Assembly: GCA_905204385.1 (NCBI GenBank)
Contig: CAJKZL010000114.1
Span: 1 to 8,384 of the forward strand
Direction: 5' to 3'
DNA: 8,384 bases
DNA from: an uncultured Odoribacter sp.
GTDB taxonomy: Bacteria; Bacteroidota; Bacteroidia; Bacteroidales; Marinifilaceae
Positions 1 to 7,390 of this stretch are shown here, piece by piece. Position 1 is the first letter of the stretch. Every line of letters begins with the position of its first letter. The translations under genes and the position numbers were made by a program. The notes below the pieces were generated by a model. The model ran no database searches, was not told the origin of the DNA, and saw nothing but the letters and a program-made list of their open reading frames with translations.

Positions 1-552
1 GTAATGATCGTTTTATTTTTGGGCATATCGAGCACCGGAATCATCGGAATATGGACTTCCGGATTTGGCTTCTTCGATTGGTTCGGTGCAATGGGAAAAG
101 GAATCACCGGCATGGGTGAACTGATCATCATCACCCTATTGGCGGGAGGAATGCTGGAAATGATCCGCTATAACGGAGGAATCGAATACATCATCCGCAA
201 ACTAACCCGCAATGTGAACTCCCGACGAGCCGGCGAACCGAGCATCGCCGGACTGGTATGCCTGGCAAATCTATGTACCGCCAACAACACCATAGCCGTA
301 ATCACCATCGGTCCCATTGCCAAAAAAATTGCCGGCCGATTCGGGATCGACGGCCGTAAATCAGCCAGTATTTTGGATACTTTCTCCTGCTTCATCCAGG
401 GCATTATCCCCTACGGGGCTCAGATGCTTATCGCAGCCGGACTGGCAGCCATTTCCCCCCTGGCTATCATTCGCTATCTATATTACCCTATGCTGATCGG
501 ACTTTGCGCCCTCTTAGCCATCCTTCTCCGGTATCCACGGAAATATTCATGA
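1..552 (+). CDS. Na+/H+ antiporter, NhaC family (C-terminal part, start outside window)
   Basis: The reading frame is already open at base 1 (GTA, then ATG at 4), and the 183 visible residues look like the end of a longer protein. Members of this family are usually above 400 residues, so the N-terminal half lies to the left and the ATG at 4 is probably internal. The protein is very hydrophobic, with membrane segments at about visible residues 3-18, 40-55, 83-105, 128-150 and 157-176. NhaC-type hallmarks are a GGMLEMIRYNGG segment (49-60), a polar-in-membrane NLCTANNTIAV stretch (90-100), and an SILDTFSCFIQGIIPYGAQ stretch (123-141). The family exchanges Na+ for H+ across the inner membrane, for pH and sodium homeostasis. 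The family call rests on motif recognition, and related amino-acid or organic-ion antiporters of the same superfamily are possible. The stop codon overlaps that of the convergent gldFG gene. Confidence 0.8.
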   Translation, partial: VMIVLFLGISSTGIIGIWTSGFGFFDWFGAMGKGITGMGELIIITLLAGGMLEMIRYNGGIEYIIRKLTRNVNSRRAGEPSIAGLVCLANLCTANNTIAVITIGPIAKKIAGRFGIDGRKSASILDTFSCFIQGIIPYGAQMLIAAGLAAISPLAIIRYLYYPMLIGLCALLAILLRYPRKYS

Positions 553-2943
553 GCGGAAGCGGCCGCCCCGCGATCGCCGGCGCATCACCTGAAAGAGTCC
601 GCCACACACGGCCACGATCGATAAAGGTAAAAGCAGATTAAGCATCTCCCAACGAAAACGTTCGGCTTTCAGCCGGGTTTTGTCCAGCAGGTACATTTCC
701 AGACTTCGTCCCCTTAGCTGCATACATCCGCTATCGTCACACAACCAATTGATGCAGTTAAGAATGAAATCACGGTTTCCGTACAACTGACCGCTATAGT
801 CGTCATACCCCAAAGGGACTGCCACCGCATTTTCTCCGACTCCCTTCACTTTATTCCGGACAATATCCCCGTCAGCAATAAAGATCATCCGCCCGTAGTT
901 GCATCCGCTCTTAAAAGGCATATCTACATCGCTCATCCTACGGTATTGAAAGAGCGAACGGAAAGGCCCTTCCACGGCTACCGCCACCGGAACATGCCTA
1001 CGGTTGAATTTCTCAGGCGTCATCTTTTCTTCGGTAATCGACAAACTAACAGGACAGGGAGTTTTCAGGGCCGCCGTGTAGGAAGAAGTCGACAACAAAA
1101 CGGTTTTCTTCAACCCATCGCTTCCTCCCACCGTATCTATGCTATTGGCATAATCTACGCGCACAGGCTGAATCCCGGCCGTCACCGGATGTTTCACCCT
1201 GGGAAGAAGCAAAGGTGAGAAATACCAGGACCCCGGCCGATAGACCGGAGCATTTCCGTTCATGCCGGTAACCACCGGTATGAGCACACTGTTTCCGTCC
1301 AGCAACAACTCCGGATTGATCCTCACCCCGTAACGGAACAACATATCTTCGATATGCAGGGGCCGGTAAACAGCCCCAACGCTTTCCTGACGCCTCAGCA
1401 ACTCATGCTCCACATCTACTTCGTCGATACACCACAACAGATTTCCTCCCTGCATGGCATATTGATCCAGTATATATTTATCCCGCTCGGTAAAATCGCG
1501 CGTAGGCTTGGCAATGATCAAAGCTTCGTAACGTCCCGGATCACTTGCCAGCGAATCACAATCCACAAAATCTACCTGATAATAATAGGTTAGCAGCTTG
1601 GCCATATCCATGACTTCCGCATAAGGAAGCTCACCGTGGCCCGTCAAAAAAGCCACGGATTTCTGTTCCTTGCGCATCAATAAACGGATAGCCTTGGTTA
1701 ACTCATATTCCAGCGACTCGATCGAATGATTAATATTCTGTTCAGGACTCGATCCGGGTACATGCTGCAGTAAATTCACACTGACTTCCGTATGCTGGTC
1801 ATACACGATTGCACCGGGAAATATAATCTGCTGTGATAAGGTTTCATCCGAAGTCCGGCGATTGAGATTCAGTGGCATAATTCCCCGCTCTGTCAAATAT
1901 TTGACCAATGCTTTTTTCTCTTCAGGGTCCTGTATGCTTGCCGGATCTATAAGCTCATAACGGAAATTATGACCGGATATCCTGCCGAATTCTTCCAGCA
2001 TGCGGGTCAGGGCATACTGAATTTTCCGGATTCCGGCAGGCAATTTACCGTCCAGAAAGATATCCACCCTGATTTCCCGGTCGCTATTCTTCACCAGGCT
2101 GCGGGTCTGATCGGACAAAGTATACCGCTTATCCTGGGTGATATCCGCCTGCCAATCCAAGCTGCCGGCCGATAAATTCAACAAAATAAAGCCGGGAACG
2201 ACGTACCATGCGCGCCAGGAACTACCATGAAACCTCTTCACGGTGAGCCACAGCAACAAAACGACGACCGAAACAAAATAACAAACGTCCGGAAAGGCGA
2301 TCACTCCCCTCGACATCGGCTCATAATGATAATCGATCCCCCAGAAAAGAATCTTTTCCTGAATATCGGCCAACGCCGGAATATCTCCCAGAAAATCCAG
2401 TCCCAGCGACAACATAAAGGCAAATGCCGAAGCATAAAGAAAAGCAACGATCTGATTATCCGTCAAAGAAGAGGCAAAGACACCGGCAGCGACGTAAACA
2501 CCCGCTAAAAACAACAGTCCGGTGTACGAACCTATGATCCCACCGACATCGATATGCCCGGCAGGCAAGGACAGTATCCACAAACTCAACGGGTAAACGA
2601 TTGTCGGGAGCAACGAAAACACCACCAGCATAAATCCCGCCAGGTATTTGGCCAGTACAATCTGCCACATGCTGACCGGACGGGTAAACAGCAATTCGAG
2701 AGTGCCGCTCCGCTGTTCCTCGGCAAACAAACGCATACATATCGCAGGCACCAGAAATAAATACAACAACGGCGCCAATGCAAAAAACGGCTGCAATTCC
2801 GCCATGCCGCTATCCGGAATATTGAAACTTCCCGGCAACACCCACAGAAACAAACCATTGGCAAGCAGAAAAAATGCCAGCACCACATAACCCGACAAGG
2901 AAGCAAAAAAACTTTTCAATTCTCTCCTGACCAGTTCTGCCAT
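547..2943 (-). CDS. gldFG: GldF-GldG fusion, gliding-motility-type ABC transporter permease plus auxiliary subunit
   Basis: One 798-residue chain covers two proteins that are separate in Flavobacterium. Residues 1-237 are GldF, an ABC-2 type permease with about six membrane segments (18-36, 53-72, 97-117, 137-158, 165-182, 219-235) and the conserved FAEEQRSGTLELLFTRPVS stretch (73-91). After a linker of about 10 residues, 246-798 are GldG. This part has an anchor helix at 246-260, a large extracytoplasmic ABC_transp_aux-type domain (about 262-765) containing AFLTGHGELPY (431-441), and a C-terminal helix at 767-787 followed by an Arg-rich tail. Topology is consistent: six helices return to the cytoplasm, so GldG enters the membrane with the orientation it needs. 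The length is about the sum of the two usual subunits, so nothing obvious is lost. The start is firm because an in-frame TGA lies 9 bases upstream of the ATG. The GldA ATPase partner is not in the window. The exact cargo of Gld ABC transporters is not settled, and many non-gliding Bacteroidota carry them. Confidence 0.9.
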   Translation of the reverse strand: MAELVRRELKSFFASLSGYVVLAFFLLANGLFLWVLPGSFNIPDSGMAELQPFFALAPLLYLFLVPAICMRLFAEEQRSGTLELLFTRPVSMWQIVLAKYLAGFMLVVFSLLPTIVYPLSLWILSLPAGHIDVGGIIGSYTGLLFLAGVYVAAGVFASSLTDNQIVAFLYASAFAFMLSLGLDFLGDIPALADIQEKILFWGIDYHYEPMSRGVIAFPDVCYFVSVVVLLLWLTVKRFHGSSWRAWYVVPGFILLNLSAGSLDWQADITQDKRYTLSDQTRSLVKNSDREIRVDIFLDGKLPAGIRKIQYALTRMLEEFGRISGHNFRYELIDPASIQDPEEKKALVKYLTERGIMPLNLNRRTSDETLSQQIIFPGAIVYDQHTEVSVNLLQHVPGSSPEQNINHSIESLEYELTKAIRLLMRKEQKSVAFLTGHGELPYAEVMDMAKLLTYYYQVDFVDCDSLASDPGRYEALIIAKPTRDFTERDKYILDQYAMQGGNLLWCIDEVDVEHELLRRQESVGAVYRPLHIEDMLFRYGVRINPELLLDGNSVLIPVVTGMNGNAPVYRPGSWYFSPLLLPRVKHPVTAGIQPVRVDYANSIDTVGGSDGLKKTVLLSTSSYTAALKTPCPVSLSITEEKMTPEKFNRRHVPVAVAVEGPFRSLFQYRRMSDVDMPFKSGCNYGRMIFIADGDIVRNKVKGVGENAVAVPLGYDDYSGQLYGNRDFILNCINWLCDDSGCMQLRGRSLEMYLLDKTRLKAERFRWEMLNLLLPLSIVAVCGGLFQVMRRRSRGGRFRS

Positions 2944-3054
2944 ATCACTTCATTATTGAACAATCACCCTCCGACCGAATCGCACTCCGCCGTTTTTCCC
3001 ATGCCACACCACCTTACGTCTCCGAAAACCTTTAGCCCCTTACCGCCCCCAAGA

Positions 3055-3834
3055 CTAGTTTTTAAGCAATCCACTGCTTCTCAGTTTGATTCGGGTCAAT
3101 ACCTTTTTGGTATACAACGGGAAATCGCTTTTCATCATCCAATCGTAATATCCTTGTTGTTCATTCAGCACTTTTTCAACGGGTATTCCCTTATTTTTCC
3201 CGAAATTGAATACCTCCACCCCTTTATCGTCATAAATGATAACACCGGCAAAATCGCCATTTTTATTCTGGGTAGAAAATTTACTCAAAAATTCTATGCT
3301 GTTCTCCAGCTTATCGCCATACCGGTCCAATTGCGCCTTCAGCACCTCATAAGTCGCTATCGTATCCGCAGCCGCCGTATGGGCATCCTCCAGGCATTTG
3401 TCGCAATAAAAATGATAAGCAGCCGTCAGCGTCCGTTGTTCCATCTTATGGAAAATCGTCTGTACATCCACAAACTTCCGCTTGCTCATGTCAAAATCCA
3501 CATCGGCCCTTAAAAATTCTTCCGCCAACAAAGGAATATCAAAACGATTCGAATTGTATCCTCCCAGGTCACAACCTTCGATATAGCGCGCCAGTTCTTT
3601 GGCGATATTCTTAAACGTAGGGCAGTCTTTTACATCCTCGTCATAAATACCATGTATTTTAGACGATTCCTCCGGTATATGCATTTCCGGATTCACCCGT
3701 ATCGTCTTCTGTTCCTCTTTCCCATTGGGATAAATTTTCAGAACGGAAATTTCTACAATGCGGTCCCTGGCAATATTTATACCCGTTGTTTCCAAATCGA
3801 AAAAAACAATCGGGTTAGCTAAATTCAAATTCAT
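3055..3834 (-). CDS. DnaQ-like (DEDDh) 3'-5' exonuclease with ExoX-type C-terminal domain
   Basis: This 259-residue protein has the full set of DEDDh catalytic residues. Exo I is D13 and E15 in FFDLETTG, Exo II is D99 in GGYNSNRFDIPLL (with N94), and Exo III is H152 and D157 in DAHTAAADT. The segment IHGIYDEDV (60-68) is also typical of the epsilon-subunit fold. Family members remove nucleotides from the 3' end of DNA or RNA using two metal ions. Residues about 209-250 (FGKNKGIPVEKVL, then YYDWMMKSDFPLYTKK) form the small C-terminal module seen in exodeoxyribonuclease X-like proteins. It is often annotated as DNA polymerase III epsilon subunit. The ExoX-like tail leaves open a repair nuclease rather than the replicative proofreader. 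It lies downstream of dnaN on the same strand, separated by 152 bases and a terminator. No alternative Met lies near the N-terminus, so the start is well supported. Confidence 0.9.
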   Translation of the reverse strand: MNLNLANPIVFFDLETTGINIARDRIVEISVLKIYPNGKEEQKTIRVNPEMHIPEESSKIHGIYDEDVKDCPTFKNIAKELARYIEGCDLGGYNSNRFDIPLLAEEFLRADVDFDMSKRKFVDVQTIFHKMEQRTLTAAYHFYCDKCLEDAHTAAADTIATYEVLKAQLDRYGDKLENSIEFLSKFSTQNKNGDFAGVIIYDDKGVEVFNFGKNKGIPVEKVLNEQQGYYDWMMKSDFPLYTKKVLTRIKLRSSGLLKN

Positions 3835-3878
3835 AGTATTTTTGTTTTACATGCTTCCTATTCAAAATCCCTCCCGCT

Positions 3879-3924
3879 AAAAAATCGAAAAACGTCTAAT
3901 CAGTCTCCGCTTTTTAGACGTTTT
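3879..3924 (-). terminator. Rho-independent-type terminator downstream of dnaN
   Basis: Two perfect 11-base arms (AAAACGTCTAA at 3889-3899 and TTAGACGTTTT at 3914-3924) enclose a 14-base loop. Read on the minus strand, the hairpin begins 63 bases after the dnaN stop. It is followed within a few bases by a run of six T (3884 down to 3879). The stem is AT-rich, so termination may be partial. It implies that the exonuclease has its own promoter or depends on read-through. Confidence 0.7.
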
Positions 3925-3986
3925 CAACCGGAAATGCCGCCACTATTTCCGCAACATTCCTTTTCCGGGCCTTTCCGGCCTCCCTG

Positions 3987-5111
3987 TTATACCATCATAG
4001 GCATCAGCAACATCAGCAAATCCTCTTCCTTGTCCTCATTCTCAAAAGGCAGGAATAAGCCGGGACGGGTAGGATCGGATAATTCCAGCACCACATTTTC
4101 CGACTCTATGTTCGACAGGATCTCCAAAACGAAGGGCGACTTGAATCCGATAGCCATACTTTCGCCTTCATACTGGCAGGTCAGCGTTTCATGACCCGAC
4201 ATCGAGTAATCCATATCCTGGGCAGAGATAACGATCGTTCCTTCCGAAACGTCGAACTTCACCAGATTGCTCGCCTTATTAGCCATGACAGCTACCCGGC
4301 GCAAGGAGTTATAAAGTTCCTTTTTCTCGATAATGATCTTTTTCGGATTATTCTGCGGGATCACAGAATTATAGTTCGGGAAACGGCATTCAACAAAGGT
4401 AGAATTCTTTTTATAATCGCCGAATACGAAACAGGCCATCTTATCGTTGAAAGTAACCCGCAATTCGGAATCATCCTTGGGCAGGATATTCTTCAGCATC
4501 AAGGCAGGTTTCTTGGGCAGTATCAAAGAGAATTGCCCGTTCTCGCTCCGCGCATCAAAACGTTTATACCGCACCAGCTTATGAGCATCCGAAGCGACAA
4601 AAGCAAAATGATCTTCATTCATTTCTATCAGGATGCAATTCATCACCGGCCGCAAATCATCATTGGCGGTTGCGAATATAGTCTTGACAATCCCTTCGAG
4701 CATCATCCCGCACTTAGTGGTCAGGTCGGTACTGTTTTCGTTCAACCCCGCCTGCACCGGATAATCCTCGGCACTCTCTCCGGGAACCGAAAACTCCCCT
4801 TTTTCAGAAACGATCCTCACCTCATTCGTAGAAGTATTGATATCGAAAGTCAACGGCTGCTCGGGAAACTCTTTCAGAATATCCAGCAACAACCTGGCAG
4901 TAATAGTTATTTTCCCTTCTTCCTCCAAACTCTCCAACTCGATTCTGGCCTCCATGGTAGTCTCCTTGTCCGAGGCGGTAGCATAGAGTACACCTTCGGC
5001 AGCAACCAACAATATATTATCCAGAATAGGTTGTACGGGTTTTCCACCGATCACCTTACTCACCGCCTGTAAACGGGTCAACATGGTATTGCTTGATACG
5101 ACAAACTTCAT
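3987..5111 (-). CDS. dnaN: DNA polymerase III beta subunit (sliding clamp)
   Basis: The 374-residue product is the ring-forming processivity factor that tethers DNA polymerase III to DNA. It is also the docking hub for repair polymerases, mismatch repair and clamp-loader proteins. The N-terminus MKFVVSSNTMLTRLQAVSKV, the segment PILDNILLVA (28-37), the FSVPGESAEDYPV stretch and the C-terminal LMLLMPMMV are all characteristic. The terminal MPM segment corresponds to the E. coli MPMRL end that lines the protein-binding cleft. Length fits the usual 365-380 residues and three clamp domains of about 120 residues each. As in other Bacteroidota, dnaN is not next to a recognisable dnaA here. A hairpin terminator follows the gene, and 266 bases free of genes separate it from pepP upstream. 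No Shine-Dalgarno is visible in the very AT-rich leader. Confidence 0.97.
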   Translation of the reverse strand: MKFVVSSNTMLTRLQAVSKVIGGKPVQPILDNILLVAAEGVLYATASDKETTMEARIELESLEEEGKITITARLLLDILKEFPEQPLTFDINTSTNEVRIVSEKGEFSVPGESAEDYPVQAGLNENSTDLTTKCGMMLEGIVKTIFATANDDLRPVMNCILIEMNEDHFAFVASDAHKLVRYKRFDARSENGQFSLILPKKPALMLKNILPKDDSELRVTFNDKMACFVFGDYKKNSTFVECRFPNYNSVIPQNNPKKIIIEKKELYNSLRRVAVMANKASNLVKFDVSEGTIVISAQDMDYSMSGHETLTCQYEGESMAIGFKSPFVLEILSNIESENVVLELSDPTRPGLFLPFENEDKEEDLLMLLMPMMV

Positions 5112-5141
5112 AGGTTCAATATTTTATGTTTTTTATATTAG

Positions 5142-5150
5142 CAAAATATA
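5142..5150 (-). promoter_or_regulatory. Possible -7 box for dnaN (weak)
   Basis: On the minus strand this reads TATATTTTG, one base longer in the spacer than the Bacteroides -7 consensus TAnnTTTG, and lies about 31 bases before the dnaN ATG. I find no TTTG at the expected -33 distance, so it is only the best nearby candidate in an AT-rich leader. Confidence 0.25.
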
Positions 5151-5271
5151 CAAACGCCTAAATTAGCGATTTTTCCCTTCACCGAAAACAATTCGGCAAA
5201 AAAACTTTTCCTTCCCGCTCCCACCTTCCCGAACCGATCTTTTTATCCCCCTTCCCTTGCTCATACATGAA

Positions 5272-5298
5272 GGAGGAGAATACGCGCTATTCTCCTCC
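5272..5298. repeat. Perfect 11-bp inverted repeat between pepP and dnaN
   Basis: GGAGGAGAATA (5272-5282) and TATTCTCCTCC (5288-5298) are perfect complements around a 5-base loop, CGCGC. This is the most compact strong hairpin in the 266-base gap. It lies about 80 bases past the pepP stop and about 160 bases before the dnaN start. No T-run follows the stem on either strand, so it is not a classical terminator. It may still end pepP transcription, protect the 3' end of the mRNA, or act as a protein-binding palindrome. Confidence 0.6.
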
Positions 5299-5377
5299 CC
5301 GAAAAACGTTAAACTAAAGCAAACCGTTTCCTTTCCGGCATAGGGCTACCCTGCAAATCCCCCAGCCTCCGGCCGGT

Positions 5378-6769
5378 CTATTCCCCCATGATTTCTTCCA
5401 CTTCCCCGACCGTAATCGGAGTCCGCTTGTCTCCCAAAAAGCGCGATCCTCCGGGAATTATCAGGATATCGTCTTCCAACCGGATTCCCCCGAAATCTTT
5501 AAAAGCTTCTATGCGGTCATAATTCAGGAAATCCTTGTGCATTCCCTGTTCCTTCCATTGATCGATCAGGGCGGGAATAAAATAGCATCCCGGCTCATCC
5601 GTAATGACAAACCCTTCCTGCAAACGGCGTCCCATACGCAGGGAAGAAGTCCCGAACTGATTCACCGGGCGGGTTTCGTCGTCATACCCCACATAAATCT
5701 GCCCCAGATCCTCCATATCATGCACATCGAGCCCCATCATATGTCCCAGTCCATGAGGCATAAACAAGGCATGTGCCCCGGCAGCTACCGCATCTTCGAC
5801 GCTTCCCTTCATAAGTCCCAGTTCTTTCAGTCCCTGGGCCAGCACTTTACACACTTCGAGATGTACATGCAGATAAGTTACCCCCGGCCTGGCAATTTCA
5901 ATCGCCCTGTTATTACAGTTCAGGACAATATTATATATGTCTTTCTGACGCTCGTTGAACTTACCACCCACCGGAATAGTACGCGTAAAGTCCGAACAAT
6001 AGTGGGACACTTCCTCGGCGCCCGCATCGGTCAGCATCATCTTGCCTTCCTTCAGGATCAGGCTGTGATCGTGATTATGAAGCGTTTCCCCGTGTTGCGA
6101 CAGGATAACGGGAAAAGACACCATACTGCCGTACGAAGCGGCAATGCCTTCCAATACCCCGGCAATGTACTGCTCCTTCACTCCCGACTTGCAATTGCGC
6201 ATAGCAGCCGTGTGCATCAGATACCCCACATTGCAGGCTTTGGTGATTTCCTCGATCTCGCAGGCTTCCTTCACCGACCTTAGATCCACCACCGCTTTGA
6301 TCAGTTCCAGCGAAGCATATTCTTTCACCAAAGAATGACTTATCCCTAACAAATCCTCTATCAACAACTTATTGCGGAAACGATAGGGAGGTAAAAAATG
6401 AATACGCCGTCCCTGGGCAATGGCTTTTTTCAAGCAGACTCCCAATTCCGCAAAGGGAGCCGTCTTCTCCACTCCCACCTCCGAGGCCATTTCCCGCACA
6501 CTGGGCTGAGGCCCCATCCAAATGATATCGTCGATGTCTACATCATTCCCAAAAATATATTCATCCCCGGATTCGATATCGATCACGCCGGCAAAACCCG
6601 GATGATTCAAACCGAAAAAATAAAGGAAAGAACTATCCTGACGAAATTTATAGGTATTGTCCGTATAATTGGCCGGAGCCTCTCCATTTCCGAGTATAAG
6701 AATCAATCCGTCAGTCATTTTCTCTCTTAGACGCATCCGTCTGTTTTTGTAAACATTTTTTTCAAACAT
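5378..6769 (-). CDS. pepP: Xaa-Pro aminopeptidase (aminopeptidase P), M24B metallopeptidase
   Basis: The enzyme releases the N-terminal residue from peptides whose second residue is proline, using two divalent metals (usually Mn2+). I start it at the ATG at 6769 (MFEKNVYKNRRMRLREKM), giving 463 residues. The open frame continues 15 codons further up to 6814, but those residues are unlike the family and the start region around 6769 matches the usual N-terminus. Residues about 5-130 form the AMP_N domain, with SSFLYFFGLNHPGFAGVID (46-64). Residues about 165-445 are the pita-bread catalytic domain. All five metal ligands are present: D248 (LTDAGAE), D260 (CSDFTRT), H343 (MPHGLGH), E392 (TDEPGCYF) and E432 (GGIRLEDD). 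There is no signal peptide, so it should be cytoplasmic. It appears monocistronic, with a terminator of the preceding gene upstream and a hairpin downstream. Confidence 0.92.
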   Translation of the reverse strand: MFEKNVYKNRRMRLREKMTDGLILILGNGEAPANYTDNTYKFRQDSSFLYFFGLNHPGFAGVIDIESGDEYIFGNDVDIDDIIWMGPQPSVREMASEVGVEKTAPFAELGVCLKKAIAQGRRIHFLPPYRFRNKLLIEDLLGISHSLVKEYASLELIKAVVDLRSVKEACEIEEITKACNVGYLMHTAAMRNCKSGVKEQYIAGVLEGIAASYGSMVSFPVILSQHGETLHNHDHSLILKEGKMMLTDAGAEEVSHYCSDFTRTIPVGGKFNERQKDIYNIVLNCNNRAIEIARPGVTYLHVHLEVCKVLAQGLKELGLMKGSVEDAVAAGAHALFMPHGLGHMMGLDVHDMEDLGQIYVGYDDETRPVNQFGTSSLRMGRRLQEGFVITDEPGCYFIPALIDQWKEQGMHKDFLNYDRIEAFKDFGGIRLEDDILIIPGGSRFLGDKRTPITVGEVEEIMGE

Positions 6770-6884
6770 AGCCTTAATATTTTTTAATGAAAGGATTTTC
6801 AAAACGTGTCCCAAGATAAGAAATAAAACCGAATCCTTGCTTCCACCTGCTTAAAAACATTTCAACATTTTTGACATTTATAAC

Positions 6885-6941
6885 AAAAAAGCTTTTACGG
6901 GACTGCCACCAGCCATTCCGACCGGACGACAATCCCGTAAA
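6885..6941 (-). terminator. Rho-independent terminator after the small membrane protein gene
   Basis: TTTACGGGA (6894-6902) and TCCCGTAAA (6933-6941) pair as a 9-bp stem. The 30-base interior contains a further short self-complementary stretch, TCCG-GT-CGGA on the minus strand. On the minus strand the stem is followed by AGC and then a run of six T (6890 down to 6885). It starts 23 bases past the stop at 6965, the expected place for a terminator of that gene, and insulates pepP from it. Confidence 0.8.
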
Positions 6942-6964
6942 GACAAATCAAACCGTGCGCCTTG

Positions 6965-7390
6965 CTATACTCTTCTGAAATGGGTATCCCTGAACAGATA
7001 GGCAACCAAAGGAACACAAATCCCTGCAATGACCACGATCCATGCACCATACCCGACAGCCACCTGACTGCCGGATATCCCTGTCATGCCACCACCCAGG
7101 CTGAACATCCCTTCTTTAGCGAACCAGACATCTATCATCCGCCACAGCACGACAAACGAGGCCAGCAAACTACAAATGGAAATACTCCACGAAACCCCCA
7201 TCGTCAGGTCTTCGCGCATGTTCTTCCGCAATGCCAGTATAATCACTATGACAAACATGATAAAGGTAAACCAGCCGGACGACGCCATTCCCGAAACCGT
7301 ACCGACAAGGGCAATTCTATACCAGGGCAAAAAGGTCGCTATCAAACCGATGACGGCAACAATCACTACAGCAAATCTTTGTTTATTCAT
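6965..7390 (-). CDS. Small four-helix integral membrane protein, function unknown
   Basis: I do not recognise a family for this 141-residue protein. It is strongly hydrophobic, with four predicted membrane helices at about 7-22, 38-54, 65-83 and 110-132. Both ends are short and polar, and the C-terminus is basic and ends HFRRV. Helix 1 ends in FLPW (20-23), a pattern common in small four-helix membrane proteins. A Gly/Ser-rich loop (about 93-108) precedes helix 4. The antisense frames are long too, but the clean helix pattern, the terminator placed 23 bases after the stop and the intergenic DNA on both sides all favour this strand. The start at 7390 has a weak AAGG about 4 bases upstream. It appears to be a single-gene unit, and neither neighbour hints at its role. 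Confidence 0.75.
   Translation of the reverse strand: MNKQRFAVVIVAVIGLIATFLPWYRIALVGTVSGMASSGWFTFIMFVIVIILALRKNMREDLTMGVSWSISICSLLASFVVLWRMIDVWFAKEGMFSLGGGMTGISGSQVAVGYGAWIVVIAGICVPLVAYLFRDTHFRRV

Noticed and set aside
2944..3054. A missing gldA remnant or small gene between the exonuclease and gldFG
   Set aside because: The 111-base gap holds no ATPase motif (Walker A or signature) and no convincing small frame on either strand.
2956..3513. A 185-codon plus-strand frame starting in the gap between gldFG and the exonuclease
   Set aside because: Most of it is antisense to the exonuclease. It starts in unconserved intergenic sequence and has no recognisable domain or promoter.
4191..5072. A 293-codon open frame on the plus strand across dnaN
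   Set aside because: It lies wholly antisense to a certain dnaN gene, and its translation is rich in His, Ile and Gln with no recognisable domain. Long antisense shadows are expected from the codon use of the real gene.
5537..6283. A 248-codon open frame on the plus strand across pepP
   Set aside because: It is antisense to the catalytic domain of the aminopeptidase, whose five metal ligands are all intact. The shadow product has no family features.
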